Part shown: piece by piece, positions 7,137-7,954 of the stretch | Numbering within the stretch: the stretch's first letter is position 1 | Layout of the letters: each line of letters begins with the position of its first letter | NCBI GenBank assembly: GCA_900542245.1 | Contig: UQMQ01000108.1 | Location: 1-7,954, forward strand | Reading direction: 5' to 3' | DNA length: 7,954 bases | Source: an uncultured Eubacteriales bacterium | GTDB lineage: Bacteria > Bacillota > Clostridia > Peptostreptococcales > Anaerovoracaceae | Translations under genes and position numbers: made by a program | The notes under the pieces: generated by a model | Database searches by the model: none | The model's input: the letters and a program-made list of their open reading frames with translations, nothing else | Told to the model about the DNA's origin: nothing

Positions 7137-7166
7137 GAGGAATCGCGAGCGATTCCTCTTTTGTTT
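7137..7166 (+). terminator. Intrinsic terminator of secA
   Basis: GAGGAATCG (7137-7145) and CGATTCCTC (7150-7158) form a perfect 9-base stem with a CGAG tetraloop, followed by TTTTGTTT. It begins 13 bases after the secA stop codon. Confidence 0.9.
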
Positions 7167-7402
7167 GGAGAGATTTTGCAGACTCCACGCTGCGTTTGGT
7201 GACAGCCTGGCAGGGCTATGCTATACGAAAGGTATCAATGCAACGAACGAGAAAGGGCTGGAAAGAGATGGACAGTGACTATACTATCTGCGAGGTGCGG
7301 CTAGGGGACGAGGTGCTGTAGTTCTTGCCGCTATGACTCCTTTATCCTGCGCGGAGCGCTTGTCAGAGGCTGATCCTGCAAACCTACATGAATATGTGCA
7401 AC
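7167..7402. other. Intergenic stretch with a doubtful promoter and tiny reading frame
   Basis: No recognisable gene lies between the secA terminator and the terminator of the Rpn-type gene. A 17-codon frame on the plus strand (ATG 7268 to TAG 7319-7321, beginning MDSDYTICEVRLGDEVL) has AAAGGG 10 bases upstream. A shifted open frame follows (ATG 7333 to TAG 7474-7476), but it runs through the neighbour's terminator and into its coding end. These could be fragments of a decayed gene; no family was recognised. Confidence 0.4.
7199..7227 (+). promoter_or_regulatory. Weak promoter candidate ahead of the tiny frame
   Basis: GTGACA (7199-7204, 5 of 6 to TTGACA) is followed after 17 bases by TATACG (7222-7227), with a TGC extension. 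The last base of the -10 box is wrong, which weakens it. It sits about 40 bases before ATG 7268. Confidence 0.3.
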
Positions 7403-7446
7403 AAAAAACAGGAATGGCTGTTGTGAGATGTTCATGCCATTCCTGT
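7403..7446 (-). terminator. Intrinsic terminator of the Rpn-type gene
   Basis: Read on the minus strand, ACAGGAATGGC (7446-7436) pairs perfectly with GCCATTCCTGT (7418-7408) around a 17-base loop. The transcript then continues into a run of six U (the last stem base plus 7407-7403). It begins four bases beyond the stop codon of the minus-strand gene. Confidence 0.88.
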
Positions 7447-7450
7447 GTGT

Positions 7451-7954
7451 CTACAGGTTCTCGATTTCTTCTATAGTCAGTCCGGTATTCTCTGCGATGA
7501 CAGCAATGGGAATCCCAGCATGCTTAAAATTTTTAGCAATCTCGCGCTGTTTCTGTACCGCGCCTTCGCTGCGCCCTTTTTTGAGACCAATGGCTTCGCC
7601 CTCAGACAGCCCCTCGTTGCGTGCCACATACAGTTCGGTATTGCGCTGCAGCTGGTATTTGAATCTAGCTTCTCTGCGTTCGTATTCGAGCTCGTCTTCT
7701 GTGACCTTACGGTAAGCGTTTTCTGTCATAGCGATGTCCTCCGATGATAGGATTTGCTTTACATAGTCTTGTCGATTTTCTATGTTGGCAAACTTGAGGT
7801 AGGCGCCGAGGCGTTCGATTTCGGTCAGCGTATGGACGGGCTTCTGGTCGTCGATTTTGCACAGCTCCAGGAAATGCAGCTCCAAGCGGTCGCAGAGGAG
7901 CAGTCCGCGCTTGCGATCGCGTACCTCAAAGATATTGTGGCAGTCTTCGAGCGA
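7451..7954 (-). CDS. Rpn/PD-(D/E)XK transposase-family protein, C-terminal part only
   Basis: This is the last 167 codons of a gene starting beyond the right edge; the frame is open up to base 7954. The visible part matches the C-terminal half of the Rpn (recombination-promoting nuclease) / PDDEXK-type putative transposase family. It has HNIFEVRDR, then LCDRLELHFLELCKI near 21-35, a charged helical region, and the typical Gly/Glu periodic stretch NEGLSEGEAIGLKKGRSEG before a closing helical segment with IAENTGLTIEEIENL. Rpn proteins are DNA endonucleases that raise recA-independent recombination, and many genomes carry several copies. The nuclease core (PD-(D/E)XK) should lie to the right, outside the window, so activity cannot be judged. 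No terminal repeats or target duplication are visible. The gene has its own terminator and converges on secA. A TTG at 7885 is not the true start, because homologous sequence continues upstream of it. Confidence 0.8.
   Translation of the reverse strand, partial: SLEDCHNIFEVRDRKRGLLLCDRLELHFLELCKIDDQKPVHTLTEIERLGAYLKFANIENRQDYVKQILSSEDIAMTENAYRKVTEDELEYERREARFKYQLQRNTELYVARNEGLSEGEAIGLKKGRSEGAVQKQREIAKNFKHAGIPIAVIAENTGLTIEEIENL

Noticed and set aside
7333..7476. 47-codon plus-strand frame as a real gene
   Set aside because: It has no ribosome-binding site and runs through the terminator and the end of the minus-strand Rpn-type gene. It is mentioned only as a possible remnant.

Overview
The window reads like a piece of a Clostridia-type Firmicutes chromosome. 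This rests on the long SecA with a zinc-binding tail and an enlarged NBD2 insert, a BirA with an N-terminal DNA-binding domain next to bioY, consensus sigma-A style promoters and short U-tailed terminators. Genus and species cannot be read from it. Most of the window is moderately GC-rich. The first ~943 bases are visibly more AT-rich and look like accessory or differently evolving DNA.

Left part (1-992): the C-terminal end of an OmpA/MotB-type peptidoglycan-binding protein enters from the left edge and stops at TAG 289-291. Directly after it, in the same reading frame, lies a CPBP-family (CAAX-protease-like) membrane protein. It is broken by an in-frame TGA at 829-831; the frame then continues for 36 codons, encoding an obvious last membrane helix, to TAA 940-942. 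A strong, nearly symmetrical hairpin (944-992) separates this rightward unit from the convergent biotin genes.

Biotin unit (1014-2826, minus strand): birA (biotin-protein ligase/repressor) is followed by bioY (biotin transporter S component). The birA promoter (TTGACA-17-TATACT) is overlapped at its -35 box by an inverted repeat, TTGTCAAC-N16-GGTGACAA, which looks like a BirA box. The simplest reading is a self-regulated biotin uptake and attachment operon.

Central part (about 2984-7166, plus strand): a CNNM/CorC-type membrane protein with paired CBS domains is followed after 20 bases by a full-length secA. The pair ends in a compact terminator at 7137-7166.

Right part (7167-7954): about 240 bases with no convincing gene, holding a doubtful promoter and a 17-codon reading frame. 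Then comes the C-terminal part of a minus-strand Rpn/PD-(D/E)XK transposase-family protein that leaves the window at the right edge and has its own long-stemmed terminator.

No tRNA, rRNA, CRISPR array or complete insertion sequence was seen, and no clearly new multi-gene system. The points most worth a second look are the TAG/TGA-interrupted single frame at the left end and the operator-like repeat over the birA promoter.
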